A stretch of DNA of 64,000 nt from Centropus unirufus (taxonomy: Eukaryota; Chordata; Aves; Cuculiformes; Centropidae), in the NCBI GenBank assembly GCA_013397695.1, contig VYZI01000109.1:1741570-1805569 (forward strand), read 5' to 3'. Below are positions 1 to 13,480 of the stretch, one piece after another. Numbering within the stretch: the stretch's first letter is position 1; the number at the start of each line of letters is the position of its first letter. The notes beneath the pieces were generated by a model. The model had not been told where the DNA came from and made no database searches. It saw nothing but the letters and a program-made list of their open reading frames with translations. The translations under genes were made by a program, and so were the position numbers.

Positions 1-3000
1 CAGCTAAAAACTCTTGTAAGTAGTGTGGATTGCCAATAAAGACATAGTTGAAGTTATTTAAATTTTCTCTCAGAATTATTAGCTTTATAGGTTTCATGAG
101 AGCTGTAGAGTCACAGTACAGGTTTTGCAAGTGCAGTGATATGTCTGAAGTGTTATGATCAGATAGAGCTCAGTAAATGAGGCTGGGTTTATCAAATGCT
201 TGTGGCAGTGTCATGAAGAACTAGACTGTGCACCTCAAGCATTGGAGACCTGTATTTCCTTTTGCCCTTAGTGGGAAGCTGCATTGTGCTTGTAGTTTTT
301 TGATTAAGATATATATATAAGCTGTGAAAGTGTCATCATCCCAAGATATTCTCATCAGAGAAGAGAATACGAGGCTGGGTTTTTTCTTCAGAACTGATGC
401 CATAATTCAAGAGACCAGAATGTTAGCATAAGACACAAGGCATTAGACCTTCTTTTCAGCACTTGCACTACTCTTTCATATGGCCATTCTGGCCTTTATT
501 TTAAGCTGGGCACTGTTCAAGGTGAATGAAGGAATTGCTTGGCAGTAGTGAATATTGCAACACTGCATTGTAGTTAGAAACCAGGGCTGGAAGTACAATA
601 AGGAAAAACCCTTCAAATGGATTTAATATTGAAATTAGTAACATACATTTATTCTTTTTTCACTTGACAACAGAAAATAGTTTGTTATTTCTAAGGATGT
701 GAAGAAAATTTACTCATCTGCAAAACAAACAAAAACACAGGTTCTGGTCATGATGTGATAGGACCAGATAGACTTGCTCTGACTTGTCCATGGGAGCATT
801 TCCCAGTCCTTTTGGAAGATTGTTTGTGTGAACTTGCTTGTATAAATCCCTAAGCATGAAACAGTTTCACTTCTGTTCCAAGAGAGCTCAAGCCTAAGAA
901 GTAGGCAAGGGCCCTTATTTCAGCCTCTCTGTGTTTCCATTACACACCTACAGCATAAATATCATGAGACCTAAAAGCTAAAGTGCCAAAAAGGGTTTGT
1001 TTGTTTTATTTTTCATCAGCTGAATCTTTTTCCTCACATCCAGCCCTCTGGACATCCTCATAAGTACTAGTTGCAGCACAAAAAATATGGTGCAAACATC
1101 AGTCCAATGCCTTGTGACACCAAGTTGAAAGAAAGGATGACAGCAAACCCACTTCTTTTAACTACAGCCTGTACTTGTGCTTTCTTAAAACCACAAACTC
1201 ATACACTCAGGTTCTCCCTGCTTGGGTTGTAGCTCTCTTGGGTCCCATATGCTTGCTCTGCACATTCACTGCTTGTCTTCAGGAATTTTTGGCAGCTATG
1301 AGCTGTGGTTTATATTGGGTAATTACTGGAGTAGAATTATCTAAATGTCCACAAGGAGATGAAAGTGGAGGAGAGGTATTTACACACTTAATCCAGCTCT
1401 GCTTTCAGAGAGAGAGAACAGTTTAACCTAGAGGTATTACAGGCAAAACTAGTCTCCACATTACTGTGATGACAGGAGCAGAATCTCCTGTACACACACT
1501 CAGTGCCCCCATAGATGGAAAATCCAGCTGACACAATCATTTGGTTATAAGAGTTGTCTCAAAACAGTTTGAGATCCAGTTAGGAGACAATGAAAGCACC
1601 TAGGGGACATACAGGATGTTTGATTTCAATAAATTGTCTCTTCATAGGCAAAATGAACTGTGCTTGTTAGTAGAATAAGTAATGTAATCTGTATAATTTA
1701 ATTAAATTCCTATTCCCACACACACTTGCAATATGTTATATAAAAGGAATATTAATTGATGGATAACCTCATTCACAAAGGGCAGAGCATGTTCCTGGAG
1801 TGCAGATTTCTGGCCCTCAGCTGTTCCCTGGGAACCCAACCGGTCAGAACTCCCCCTACAGCACCTCACCAAAGAGATCCCTCCTGGCAGCGGCTGCACC
1901 AGTGAACTGCAAGATGAACTTTGGATGACTGAAGAGGAAAACACATTGGTCTTTTAACATAGCTGCTAGAGTTGGATTACTGCCTCTTGCCCAGCCGTAC
2001 AGCTTCCAACCTCCTCCCTGTTCAGCTCAGTTCCTAACCTGGATGCATTTAAAGTGTGTGAATTATTTGCTCTCCATAGTGCCACTGTAAGCACGCTGCT
2101 GTTTACTAGCTCTTATTCTTCCAGGCTTTGAACTTTAATGACTCATGCTGATATGTATGACATGATAGCCACTTTCTATCTTTTATTATGAAAAATATGT
2201 TTCTGATACTCTGGTTGCAATTTTAGTTTTGGTAGTTGATAATCCAGGGTAGTCCTAGTGCTTTTGGAAGTGAAAGAAAAAAGGAAGTACCTTTGTACCT
2301 TAAACCAATTCCTGAAAAGTGGTACAAAGAAAAGTTACATCCAAAATAAGTCTCTTCAATCAAAAGTCAACCAGTGGCCATACTTTAAGCAGTGCTACCT
2401 CTTTATGGAAGGCTAAATTAGTCAGTCTCAAATATGAGATGCTGAAAAAGCGGAGAGTTGTGGTTTGTATCTTAGGTTGCAGGAGAAGAAGTGAAAGAAT
2501 TAAGGGACTATAAACAGCCCTGTCTGCAAGCAATCAGAAGGAGAGTGACCATGCCACCACCTCAGACAGCAAATCTAATCAGTCTAGGGAGCATTTCAAA
2601 ATATGAGAGTTACAGCTCTCATGCTTGTTTCTTCAAAGCTTATGAACAAAGACCTTGTAGAATGTGACTCATGCTAAGCTTACATGCCATCTCTATCAGA
2701 ATCAATGTCATGAGTTAAAACCACAATCAGGATCTTCATCTGAAAGGTTATGCATTTTTGTTAGAATCTAATGTTAGGAACCCAATCTATGTTTTAAATT
2801 TGTTTATCGTCAAATCATCTGACATTTATGGATATCATGAAAGTGATGGTCCTACTTAATTCAATAGCATTGCCACTTTCTATCTACTTTTCATCCAGTC
2901 ACATGTGTTGTGTACTCATTCAGGCCTGTCCTCTGCAGACAGCAGTTAGCTATGGTTGCTGAATTAATCATTTACAGCTCTCCAAGGTAGGCTTTGAAGA

Positions 3001-6000
3001 AAGAGTAGCTTGTATCTCAAAGGTCAACAACAGACAAGGTTACGAATCCAAGGCTAAAGCTCTAACACGGTTAATGCCCCACTTAGCAAGTCTAAACCAG
3101 ATTATTCTCCCAATAATCAGGCATTTGTAGGTTTAAATTAACATTTTTTTCACTGGGTGAGTTAATTCTTGAAGCAGTAATCAGAAGTTTGTCTGAGCAA
3201 AGTAGAAAAATGAGGATCTAAAGACTAGGCTGTTCCATCCAAAGCCACCAGTCTACAGGGTGTAGCTGAGAGACAAGCACATTGCTGCACTGGAAGATGT
3301 CTTCTGAAAAACACAAATGGAAAAGCAGACACAGGCCACTTAATGAGAAGGAAGATCCATGCTTCTATGTTGTTACAGATGTAAAGTCAGAAAGATTAGA
3401 TCAACAAGGAAAGACCTTGCTTCTAGCGACAAAATAAGACTGATCACAGCCCAGTAATAGATCAGGTCCATATCACCATTATTCATCTTAGAGAATATCT
3501 AATCACTGACTGGCATTCTTCAAACAAATGAGTTGCAATGAATTTTGCAAATACAGAAATAAGTTTCATATATGTAAGTGCTAATTGATTAAACTCTTTC
3601 AAACCAATACAGTCCATATACTTCAGTATTGTTGGGCAAAATAAGAATCCCTCTGAAACCGCCAGGAAAGAGCTAAGGGTGAAGAACAAGAGGTCTGCAG
3701 CCCTACATAGGTCTGAAGCTCTGTGTAGGCAATGTGCTATGTCTTCCCTAAACCAGAATGATGTCAGTCAGGCCTAGGACAGCCTCAGTGGTTCCCAAAA
3801 CACCTGTTCCTCTCTTCTGCAGCCAAATAGCAGTCCCTATCTCCAGTTCAGGAAAAACACCCCCAAGAAAAAACCAGCCCCAGTCATACTGTGTTGCCCT
3901 GTGCCACCTCCATTTGACAATGGCAGCTGTGAAACGGCACGTGTAACATTAGTCTGTAATTATAATCTACCATTGCTGTACACAGGATTGTGCTGTCCCC
4001 CAAGCGAATTTTGGTTAAACTAAGTGACTAAATGGAAAATCCACCTAACACCTCCTGCAGCATATTTCCTCTGTCTGTTAGCACCTAGGATGCACAGCCA
4101 TCTTCCAGCAACTATTTTCTCTTCATAGACATTTCTCAAAACATCATGAGGGGTTCAAGACTATATAATATGAATTGAGTTTCCAATATCATTTTAGCAT
4201 TCAACTGCTATCTTTCTTCATCTGTTACACACTACTAGAAAATCACCACTGTTTAAGTATGGCAAGCTGCACACATGCAAACAATTTTTCATCATACTTG
4301 GAAATTAGTAACTTTGATAAGGTCTTTAGAAAACATCCAGATGTGACCTATTTTTGGTTCACATAACATTCTGCTCCTAGCTTGATTTTACCTTTACGCA
4401 ACTAATGCACAGCTAACTGCAGACATTGAAACTGTTTGTTCAAGCCCATCTGAAAAGACAGCCATTACTGATCTTCTAAGCTCTGCAGGTCTTCCTAACC
4501 CTTCTCGTGAACGAATTTCATTTCAGCAAAGTGTATTTTATTTTTCCTGTAAAAATTTCCAGTCAGAAGTAAGCAACTCAATTATATGATCTACATATTA
4601 TGTTAGAGACATACGTAGATGGAAGCCACCACTCCAACAAATGTGAACCATTTATTTTCAGCGGTGAATATGTGAATTGTTATCTTGGATATCAAGACTA
4701 ATACAGATGATACCTGGCTACCTTCTGACCAAATCAAAGATGCATTCCACAAAGCATACAACCCAAAATGTATTTTTATATGTGAAGAAGCTTTTCCATT
4801 TATTATAGAGCTTTTACATTTTAAAATAGAGCTCCAGCTCCTGTGAGCCTCCATATAGGATCTTCCATTGAGAGAGCACAGAGAAAGTTCAAGAATTCTT
4901 TACTAAATCTGAGCAAAATTAACACTGCCATCATGATAGATTTAGCATCACCACCTCCTGTTTTACCCATAACATCCACATTATTACAGGAACAACATGG
5001 GACATTTGGGACCAGTGGAATTGACTAGGGGACTCCTGGAAGTCTCTTCTTACCTACAGTTCCACAGTTTAGACCTAAACAAAACTTAAGCAGCAGACCA
5101 TATCTACCTGGCCTGAATTCTTCCTCTGTTGGTACAAGGTGTTACATGAGGAACAGCAGGAGAACAGCTTTATGGGTATGGTCATTCTGATGTAAGTATA
5201 ACATGGCTTATAGTTTCCTTTCCCCTAACCTGCAGTCCTACAAAGTGTTTTAAAAAATACAAAATCTTTATTAAAGCTTTGTTCAGCTTTCTGCGATGAA
5301 CTTAATATTAGCCAACATCCCTCTGGAAATAGACACAGCTTCTGATTGATACTATGACTTGTTTGTCTGATAATTCAAATATGAGAATTTTTCTGGTTTT
5401 AGTGGGCAGATCTTTTGAGGAACACAAGCACAATCAGAGTGAAAATTCCTGCTTTGCCAACTAACCAAACAGTCATAGGAAAATCTTATCAAACGCAGCG
5501 CAGGAAAATTTGCTCTTACAAATTATAATTTATTACTTACAATTTACACCAACCAGGATACATTTTCCATAATATTAAGACCCAGACTCATGCTTGGATA
5601 TATATTAAAGAATGATGGACCCAAGTGTAAAAGCATTAAGTGGCTCCTCTCCACTCCTTTCTCAGGGATGGTTTTGGTCATCTATTCTCAGCATTTCACA
5701 TTTATTAGGGATATATTTTATCTGTCCCTCTAAGTGAAGCTGGGAAATTCTTTTTGAACATTCTTGGACTCTAATGCATCCTTCTTTGAGCTTTTTTTTC
5801 CCATATTCTTGAAAAATTTAGGTATTGCATTTCAAGCAGAATAGAACACCCCATGCAATGCAAAGTGGCATTTTTGGGTGTTTCATTTTGTCAAGTAAAA
5901 AATATTTCATTCCCTTTGATCTGTACTACTTTTATTTATAAATTCTATTGCTGAGCCAATAAAATCATTCACTCGTATTGGCCTACTTTCATGTGTAAAG

Positions 6001-6048
6001 ATTTTTCTGCTTCCTTCTACCAAAGATGTTCCCAAAGCAATGGAGTGC
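1..6048. other. unique noncoding sequence, no gene seen
   Basis: No open frame here exceeds about 83 codons, and none resembles a known domain. Stops are dense in all six frames. A slightly GC-richer patch lies at about 1790-1930, but it is neither CpG-rich nor coding-like. I see no recognisable interspersed repeat. Ancient elements decayed beyond recognition by eye could still be present. Confidence 0.6.
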
Positions 6049-6117
6049 TATCACCACTGTCAAAATATCGGATTACCACCTTTTAACCTTATAGTTGGCG
6101 ATACTGTGACAGTGATA
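6049..6117. repeat. imperfect inverted repeat, 69 nt hairpin
   Basis: The left arm (6049-6070) and right arm (6099-6117) are complementary over 17 of 19 paired positions, with a 3-nt bulge (6054-6056) on the left arm and a 28-nt loop (6071-6098). The two mismatches are at 6063/6106 and 6065/6104. The overall size is similar to a pre-miRNA hairpin, but the loop is large and the stem short. It could instead be the paired ends of a decayed short DNA transposon, or chance. The complementarity is read directly; any function is inference. Confidence 0.6.
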
Positions 6118-9100
6118 CAGTTTCATAGCCAGCTACAGTCTCATGAGGGCACAGTTTTGGAACAACCACTTCAAACATAAAGAGCACTGTTTTTTAACAT
6201 AGTTTTCAAAGCAGATGACAAACCTACTACCTATTCTAGCTGGAAAAAGCAGGTGTTTTGTGGCTATTGAATATTCTGGGCCTGATTCAAACACAGGGCA
6301 AATGAGAACAACTTCATTTGATTCAAAATATAGAGACTTTGGAACATTCTACCCTAATGAAAATGGGTGAATTTATGCCACAGAAGTGTAAAAGGCCTGA
6401 AATTATCTTTAATCTTTATGGGATAATCCAAACATGGGTTTTGGGTTTTAATTCAGGAATGCTGTATCTCTGTGTTTTAGAAATGAGAGATTCAAGCCCA
6501 CACAGCCTGGAGATTTATTATACAGAAGTACACCTCTCCACTTGATGGCATATACCACACTGCCAAAGTGTAATAAAACCGGTATTTTTCCCAGCCACCA
6601 AAATTTACTTAGACACTGCTTAATCTTTGCTACCAAACATCCACCTCATGGTCACATGTCTGGGAGAAATCACTGCAAAGATTTGGGTCAGAGAAGGACA
6701 GGTCCAGTTGCATGGCAGGATAGGGTTGCACAGACAGACAAAAGCCCTAGGTACAGAGGGCATTTGAGGCTCCTTTCTCTAATCTAATGGACAACAGATG
6801 TGCCTCGGTGAGGACAGGATTAACCCTCAAACATCCAATACCCCCTGCTATAAGACACAATAGGAGTTGTTCATACAAGGACAAGAGTGCCCCAAGCTGA
6901 ATTTTCCAGGAATGGGATGAGATTCTTCTGGCTGTGCAGAGAAGAGAGCATTGTAACTGCTTTTGAAGTAATGAATGGTGCATCTAGCCAGCTGGAGAAA
7001 GCCACCTGCATGGCATGCTTTGGGAGATGTGGTAGTACTTAGGGAGTTGCTAATAACTCCTTGGATTGACAGGGGAATATTGTGCAGCCTTTTGGCAAAT
7101 GGTGGCTTCAAACAGTAGATTTGCATTTACCCTGAAACTAGGACAAGAGCAACTCAAACTTATGCATGTGGGTTTGTGTGCGTGTGCATAGATGTCACAT
7201 TTTATAAACCCTCTTGTTGACTCATTCCAGAAGTTAGGCAGGGGTTTCTTCATTGCACAGCTTGCACCATGTGCCAGCAGGACAGGATGAATTGAAGATA
7301 GTATTCCAAGTAGCCTAATACATTCTTGCTGTTGTAGTTAACTTTCAGTACAAAGCAGGAGGGAAACAAAAAGCTAAAGAAAGGAAAATTCAGGAAGATC
7401 TACAGTCCAGGGAACCTGAAAGGGATTAACTTGGTCTCCCAGGCATGATTCGTTATGCTGATCTGAGAATAAGACAACATGGGGCTGTGGTAGCTGCTGA
7501 CCTGCTAAGCCTTTGGAAGTCTAAATTGGCAAATATCGCATCCCCTCCTGAATGACTTGCTCCATCTGTGTTTGCTAGTGTCCACATTGACAGCTGCTTG
7601 CCATCTTGGCAAGAAAGTCGATGCAATTTGAGAATCTGTAGTGGGTGTCTAGCTCATGCATGCACAAAAGCACACAGCCTCTAGGCTAACAAAGCCTGTT
7701 AGCTAGCCACTCCAGTAAATAAAGGAGTCCATGCATCCCAGTACATACACTAATTCCAAAATCATTAGGAGCTCTTGAATCCATTAACACTATGGTGGCT
7801 GAACATGTGTTTACTCAGACAAGGCAATGTCTAGAACGGAAAACTTCTGTATGCATTTACTCCCAGCTAGCGGATTAAACTCTGGAAGATATATAGTATT
7901 TCTTTTAAAAAAGAGAGATATGACAGTCTATCTCACTCATGATCTACAGGCAGCTGATATTCAATAGGGTTAATAATTAGCTTTCATTGTAATAATTTTA
8001 TCAAGACACAGAGCATATAAATTTCTTGCTATGAAAGCATATCACTAAACACATAAGAGCACCATAATTATAAGAGGAGATAAAGCATAAATCAATAAAC
8101 AAGGAAAGAATAAAGAATTGAGGATTCCACACATTGCTACTCATCCATTTGAGTAAGACAAGAGCTGTCAGTGAGTGCAGCCATAAACACTGCTATATTC
8201 ATATAGGTCTTCCAGAGAGACAGAAAAATGTTAACACTTATCAGTTAAAACATGCTGCTTAATGGAATTATAATACAAATCCCTGCCTACTTGCGTTTAC
8301 CACAGCCGCCCTTTATTCTGAAATAAGGACACCGTCAAAGATTTTATATGGAGATTATTAGTTGTTTACTTGGCATTTAATATATATTATCTTTTGTGTT
8401 ACTTTAGCTTTGCATGGTTACAGATTTTACTTGAGTTTTCTAATGGGAACAGAGGTGAAAATACCTCATAAAAGAACAAAAAAAACCCATGGTTTCGTTT
8501 TGCCTTCAGGTTGATACATTGAATTGTAGTAAAGCCTCAGGGTAGAGAAATTTAGGGCACTTTTGTGCAAAACAGTTATATTGCCACAGTACTAGTTACT
8601 CCTGCTTACATAACTGATATTTTCAAGAAAGCAAAGTAGCTCATTTCCTAAATAGTATTTGTTAAAGAGATTCAACCTAAAAAAATTCCAACCCAAAAGC
8701 TGAGCTCTAACAAGCAAGTTGTTAGGCTGCATTACAAGCCATTACAAATGTTTAGACCCACAGCATCACTCCCTGGCCCTCCTACCCTTTGATGAACCAT
8801 TGGGATGAACCATTGACCTCACTCTGTCCTATGTAGCTGAACAGCAATCAGGTAACTTCTCCTGGAGGAGCTGCACACTCTGGAAGCAGCAGAGACCAAA
8901 TCTTGCATGTCCATACACAAAATGTTTACACCTATGCACAGCTTTGGGGTGGACTACCAAAGCTTAGGGACGTCGTTCACTGCCGCCCATTTGGACAACA
9001 ACTTGGAAGAGTGGCAGTTCCAGCTTTTTTGGGAGAAAAAAAAAAGAGGCAAAGCAAACAAGTTCATCAGAAAGTAAATGTTGGCTTTAAACTGTGATTT

Positions 9101-12100
9101 CTACTGAGAGAGGCTCCTGTAAAACTCACCAGTAAGTGGACTTCACCCTCTGGCATCTTCTGAGCCCCTTCTGAATTGCAGGGGATATGTTTTTTTGGCA
9201 CAGCTGCAAAAAAGAATAAGATGCTGGTTTGTGAAGGATCATAGCTGAGGCTGGGAGAGTCAGTGCCAAGACATCAGAAACATCGGTTTCCTGCAGCCTT
9301 TTGTGCAGCTTCCTCTGCCAGGAGAGAGTGAATTTGGCCCATTACAAATACTGCATGGTAGGTTAGGATAATACAGCTGCAGTAGTCTCTTTTTATGTGC
9401 TGCCTATTAATAAAGGATACTGCCCCAGTGGTTTTCTAACAGTTCAGCAGGAGTTCACTGACTTTCATCTCTGTCATTAGAACATGCAGCTTTATTTATT
9501 TATTTGTTTAATTGGGGGCTTGCCTAATCCATCCCCCACACTCCCTCTACTCAGGAAAAACTTTCAGACAATTTGCATAGCTAATTGACAAAATGTCGGC
9601 TCAGATAGTGTCTCATCCTTGAGCACTATTTTGTTTCATACATTCCCAATTCCTACGATTACCTCCCTTAGGCACAAAGCTGAGTAAATAGACCGGCCTT
9701 TAGCCGTACCTTGAAGGTCAACTAATTCAGGGTCTGTCAGGCCACTGGATGATGTAGATGCTAAAGCCAAGGATCCTGCACCAGAACAGCTTTGCTTTCT
9801 GCCCCTAGACATTCTTTATGTCTCCATAAAAAGCCAACTCTCAGGAGCTAGGCATGGGGAGGTTAATCCTTATTACTAGTGACACTGGAAAAAGCTTATG
9901 ACAGATGCACAGTGGGTCCCCTTTGGAAGACTGCATAACTGAGAGCATGGGAAGGATGTTTTGCAGAGAACTGCCAGGAGGCTTAGAAACTGTATTAGAA
10001 AAAGGCTGTTTTTTTTCACTGCATAGCTCACTTAATGAACCTCTGTGCCTCAGGGTGGGGGAATGTACAGTATTTGAGCAGATAATCTATGTGACGTAAC
10101 AAATTAACCTCTGAAAAGAACCTCCATAGCTATGCAAAGCTGTATCTTGCTTTCTTTTGAAAAACTAAACCCCACATCCTGAATTAAAATAAGTTCTTGC
10201 TGTAAGATAGATGGCTCGCTTTCTGCTACTGCACTTAGCAGAAATAGCAATGGGAAGAATGAAAAATAGTGTTTCTGTCTTAGTGGCACATCATTGCATA
10301 AGCAATATGAATAAATGGTAAAGGTACCCCTTCAACCATCCTGCTTGAAAAAGGAAAGTTTTTATGAAACAAATTTATCTTTTAGTATAGATTGGTATTA
10401 TTGGTAAGGAGCAGATAAAGCCACACAGTGGCTAAATTGCATAGAATCCTGATCAGCAAGTATCATTAAGCTGCAGGTTTGTGCTGTGATCTAACTGAAG
10501 CATTAACAAAGATTTTTCACTGTCCCACCGGGCCTACACTAATGCCCTGAACATTAGATGACACTGCATAATTCCCTGTCTGCCTGAGCTGATGGTGGGC
10601 ACTGGCTGCTCCTTCAGCAGCTGCTCACAATATGCCTGGACAGACCACTTCCAGGTTTGTTGTTCCACGGATCATACCTCTTTGCTCCAAAAAGTGTCCT
10701 CTGTTTCCCCTGTTGTATATTGTTGCATGGCAGAGAACAACAGAATCTTTCTTGCATCAAAGACACTGTGATAACAGCACAACTTCTCTAACAAAAACAG
10801 ATAGTTTGTGCTAAGTGAATTCCTGACTTCCAAAAAAACTGAAATAATTTTGGTGTCAAGGTAGGCTTCCCAAAACTTCATAAACAACCAGACCTCAGGT
10901 TTCTAGCAGAAGTGAACACAAAATGAACTGAAGCTGGTCTATTACACATGAAAGCTTGCAGGGAATGAGTTACATTCTCTTTTTACCAGCTGTTAGGAAT
11001 CCATTAAGCCTTTCTTACATCCTAGGTAAGTGGTTTCATGGAGGCAGATTTCTGGGCAGTAAGAAAAGTCTCACTACAGCTTTTGGCTCAGGGCAGCCAA
11101 GCCAAAAATCGGTATATTTACTTTTTGAAAGTATTTCTGTGACAATTTTCTGATGAGCACATGGAATAAAATGCCTATTTTGTACCAAGCTAAACCAAGC
11201 AGTGCAAGAGAAGAAAGTACAGACAGGCAATTGATTGCACTCTGAGACTTGCTGAACATTTTGGATAGGAGACCCTGCACTTAGTTGCTGCAAAATATCA
11301 GCTACAGAGCAATGTACATTCTATGGGACCATATAAAGTGCCTATGCTGATAATCAAAATGTCCCAAAATGCAGCATGCTTCCAATCTGTGCTTCACAGT
11401 GTTATATGATCCTCATAAATTCCAAGGCTAAGGAGCAGGCTGAATAGCAGGTCTGAAACATACAACAAAAGTATACAACAACTTAAAGTGAGGTCAGAAA
11501 AAGACATAGATTTCAGTAATCAAATCAACCCCTTGGCTTCCAGTCTGAGGCATATAAATGTCTTTATCACGTGAGTAACACTATTGAATTCAATTATTTG
11601 CAGGGCAGGTTATTAAAAGTCACATAGCAGTATTAAATAACAGCTGTGGGGAAGCTCAGGAGTGGGAGAGGAATTGGAGTTTAACCTTATCAGTCCTTTG
11701 AGAATGATTGTTCCCTGTCCTGACCTTGAACTAGTGTGATTTTCTGAAGAGAGAAATTCCAAATTTGTGGAGAAAAAGGAAACATTTCTCTGGCAGACTA
11801 TTCTGTTAATAGCAGCTGTCTGAAACTGTTGGGATACTTGGAATGTCCCTGTAAGTCCCAGCAGAGGAGGCTTAAAGGGCAGAGGACAGGTGAGGTGGAT
11901 AGATGCGTATAACAATGTCATTGCTGATGTGGCTGTCTTCTTTGGGCATTTGGATATTTTCTCTCTCTGATTTCTAACTAGACCTGGAAACAGAACTCCA
12001 AATGCAAGAATGTCTCTGCTGAGAACTGGAGTCTGTGTTAAGCCAGAAGAAGATGTTACCTCTCAGTCCCACCTCAAGTATAAACATACACATGCAAGGG

Positions 12101-13310
12101 CAATTACAACATTGAAGAAATCTCATCGGAGGGAGAATTTCTTAATTTATGCTTCAGCCTAAACAGTCACCAAATAAACACACTAAGGTCTTTTCAGCTT
12201 AGCTGGAATCAACTTAGAGGGCAAGTCGTCAATCTAATTGTTACGCTAGTTTCCATGTCAGCAAAATAACAGATGTACATTATAATGGAGGAGGGGGAAC
12301 TTGTTTTTTGTTTGTTGAGCAGGTGCTACATTAGCTATCACATGGAAGTTTCTCAAGTGCATTTGGAGCCAGTTGGAAGGGAGCCAAGAGCACAGCTTCC
12401 ATTTCATCCTCTGGACATCCAGCTGTGCAGCTGCATAAGCCCCCAGAAGCAGCTGAGGCAGTGAAGACAGTAACACCTTGTCACTTCTCCTTCAGCCATT
12501 TCTGATGCCCCACTGCAAATATGAAATAAATAAAACACCCAGGAGCTGCCCTCCCCCAGCTACATATATCACGTCCCAACTGCCAGATAAGCCTATCAGA
12601 GCATGCTAGGCAGACCAAGGGCACGGCAAGTTACCCCCAGCCTTCAGCAATTACTGCACTCAGCACATCAGGGGACAGAAATAAGTCTTCGAATGGGCTA
12701 AAAGGACTTTTGGGAAAGATCAGAGGGGCTGTATAGGTGACACATTGATAAGCTCTGTTGTAAAGAAATTATTTAACATGCCAGGCAACTACAGTCCTGC
12801 TGGAAACCAGTGTCTGTTTAATAACAGTGCAAAGAAAACTTAGCCTGCAGTTAGACTGAAGCTGTCATCAACAGGCAGAGAGAGGCTTAGCACCGTTACA
12901 AGGGCTGAGATGGCTATCAAGTGCAGTCTGTCTTCTCCAAGCAATTCTTCCATGGCTGAAAGTCTTGGAAACTCATGCTTGTAATTTGCACAAAGCTCTT
13001 CAACTAAACAGTGCTGAAGCTGTGGATAAGGGGGAAGTCCCAAAAATGGCAAAGGCACCATAAAACAGATTCCCAGTGTTCAAATAAAATATAACTGCAA
13101 AACAACCTGGAACCACAGTTCCCAGAAATGTGAAAGGTTACAGGGTCTTTCTAAGCTGCAGAGGAATGGAAAGCTAATAGATGCACAAGACGAGAATACT
13201 CATATGCATGCTCCTTGCAGGAGTCAACTTATTTGCAACAGCTGAAAAAAAAAAAAAGCAAGGTGAGTCTTTTTAAATAAATGCAAAACTAAGTAGACTC
13301 AAACACGATG
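6118..13310. other. unique noncoding sequence, no gene seen
   Basis: This is AT-rich sequence with no credible coding frame; the longest is 102 codons, at 11613-11921 on the minus strand. Small simple tracts are present: four TTTA units at about 9491-9505, A10 at 9036-9045 and A13 at 13245-13257. Two stretches (7920-8440 and 9470-9620) have the homeodomain- and octamer-like AT-rich texture often seen in conserved noncoding elements; they are treated as hypotheses in the findings only. Confidence 0.55.
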
Positions 13311-13376
13311 TGATAAGCACTCAGAAATTCAGAGGAAGCAAGATGATAAGCACTCAGAAATTCAGAGGAAGCAAGA
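13311..13376. repeat. perfect 33-bp tandem duplication
   Basis: Two adjacent 33-bp copies (13311-13343 and 13344-13376) are identical base for base. The unit begins TGATAAGCACTCAG and ends GGAAGCAAGA. Perfect identity in otherwise old noncoding sequence indicates a recent duplication, probably by replication slippage. It may vary in copy number between individuals. No open frame runs through it in a meaningful way. Confidence 0.95.
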
Positions 13377-13460
13377 CAACCTGTGCAACACTGATAGTAA
13401 GGATAACGCTGTACAGAAATACTAAAGTACTGTGAAGTTATGTGGAGTTCTACATACTAT

Positions 13461-13480
13461 GTATGTATGTTCATACATAC
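13461..13480. repeat. short hairpin in a TATG/CATA microsatellite
   Basis: The 8-bp arms GTATGTAT (13461-13468) and ATACATAC (13473-13480) are perfect reverse complements around a 4-nt loop, and one further T-A pair extends the stem outward. It looks like a short TATG repeat meeting its own inverted copy. Confidence 0.75.

Noticed and set aside
10092..10099. CRE-like TGACGTAA
   Set aside because: A single 8-bp motif with no promoter context is expected by chance in 64 kb.
12840..13061. 73-codon minus-strand frame with a plausible protein-like composition
   Set aside because: No recognised domain and no convincing splice sites at both ends; too short to stand alone.
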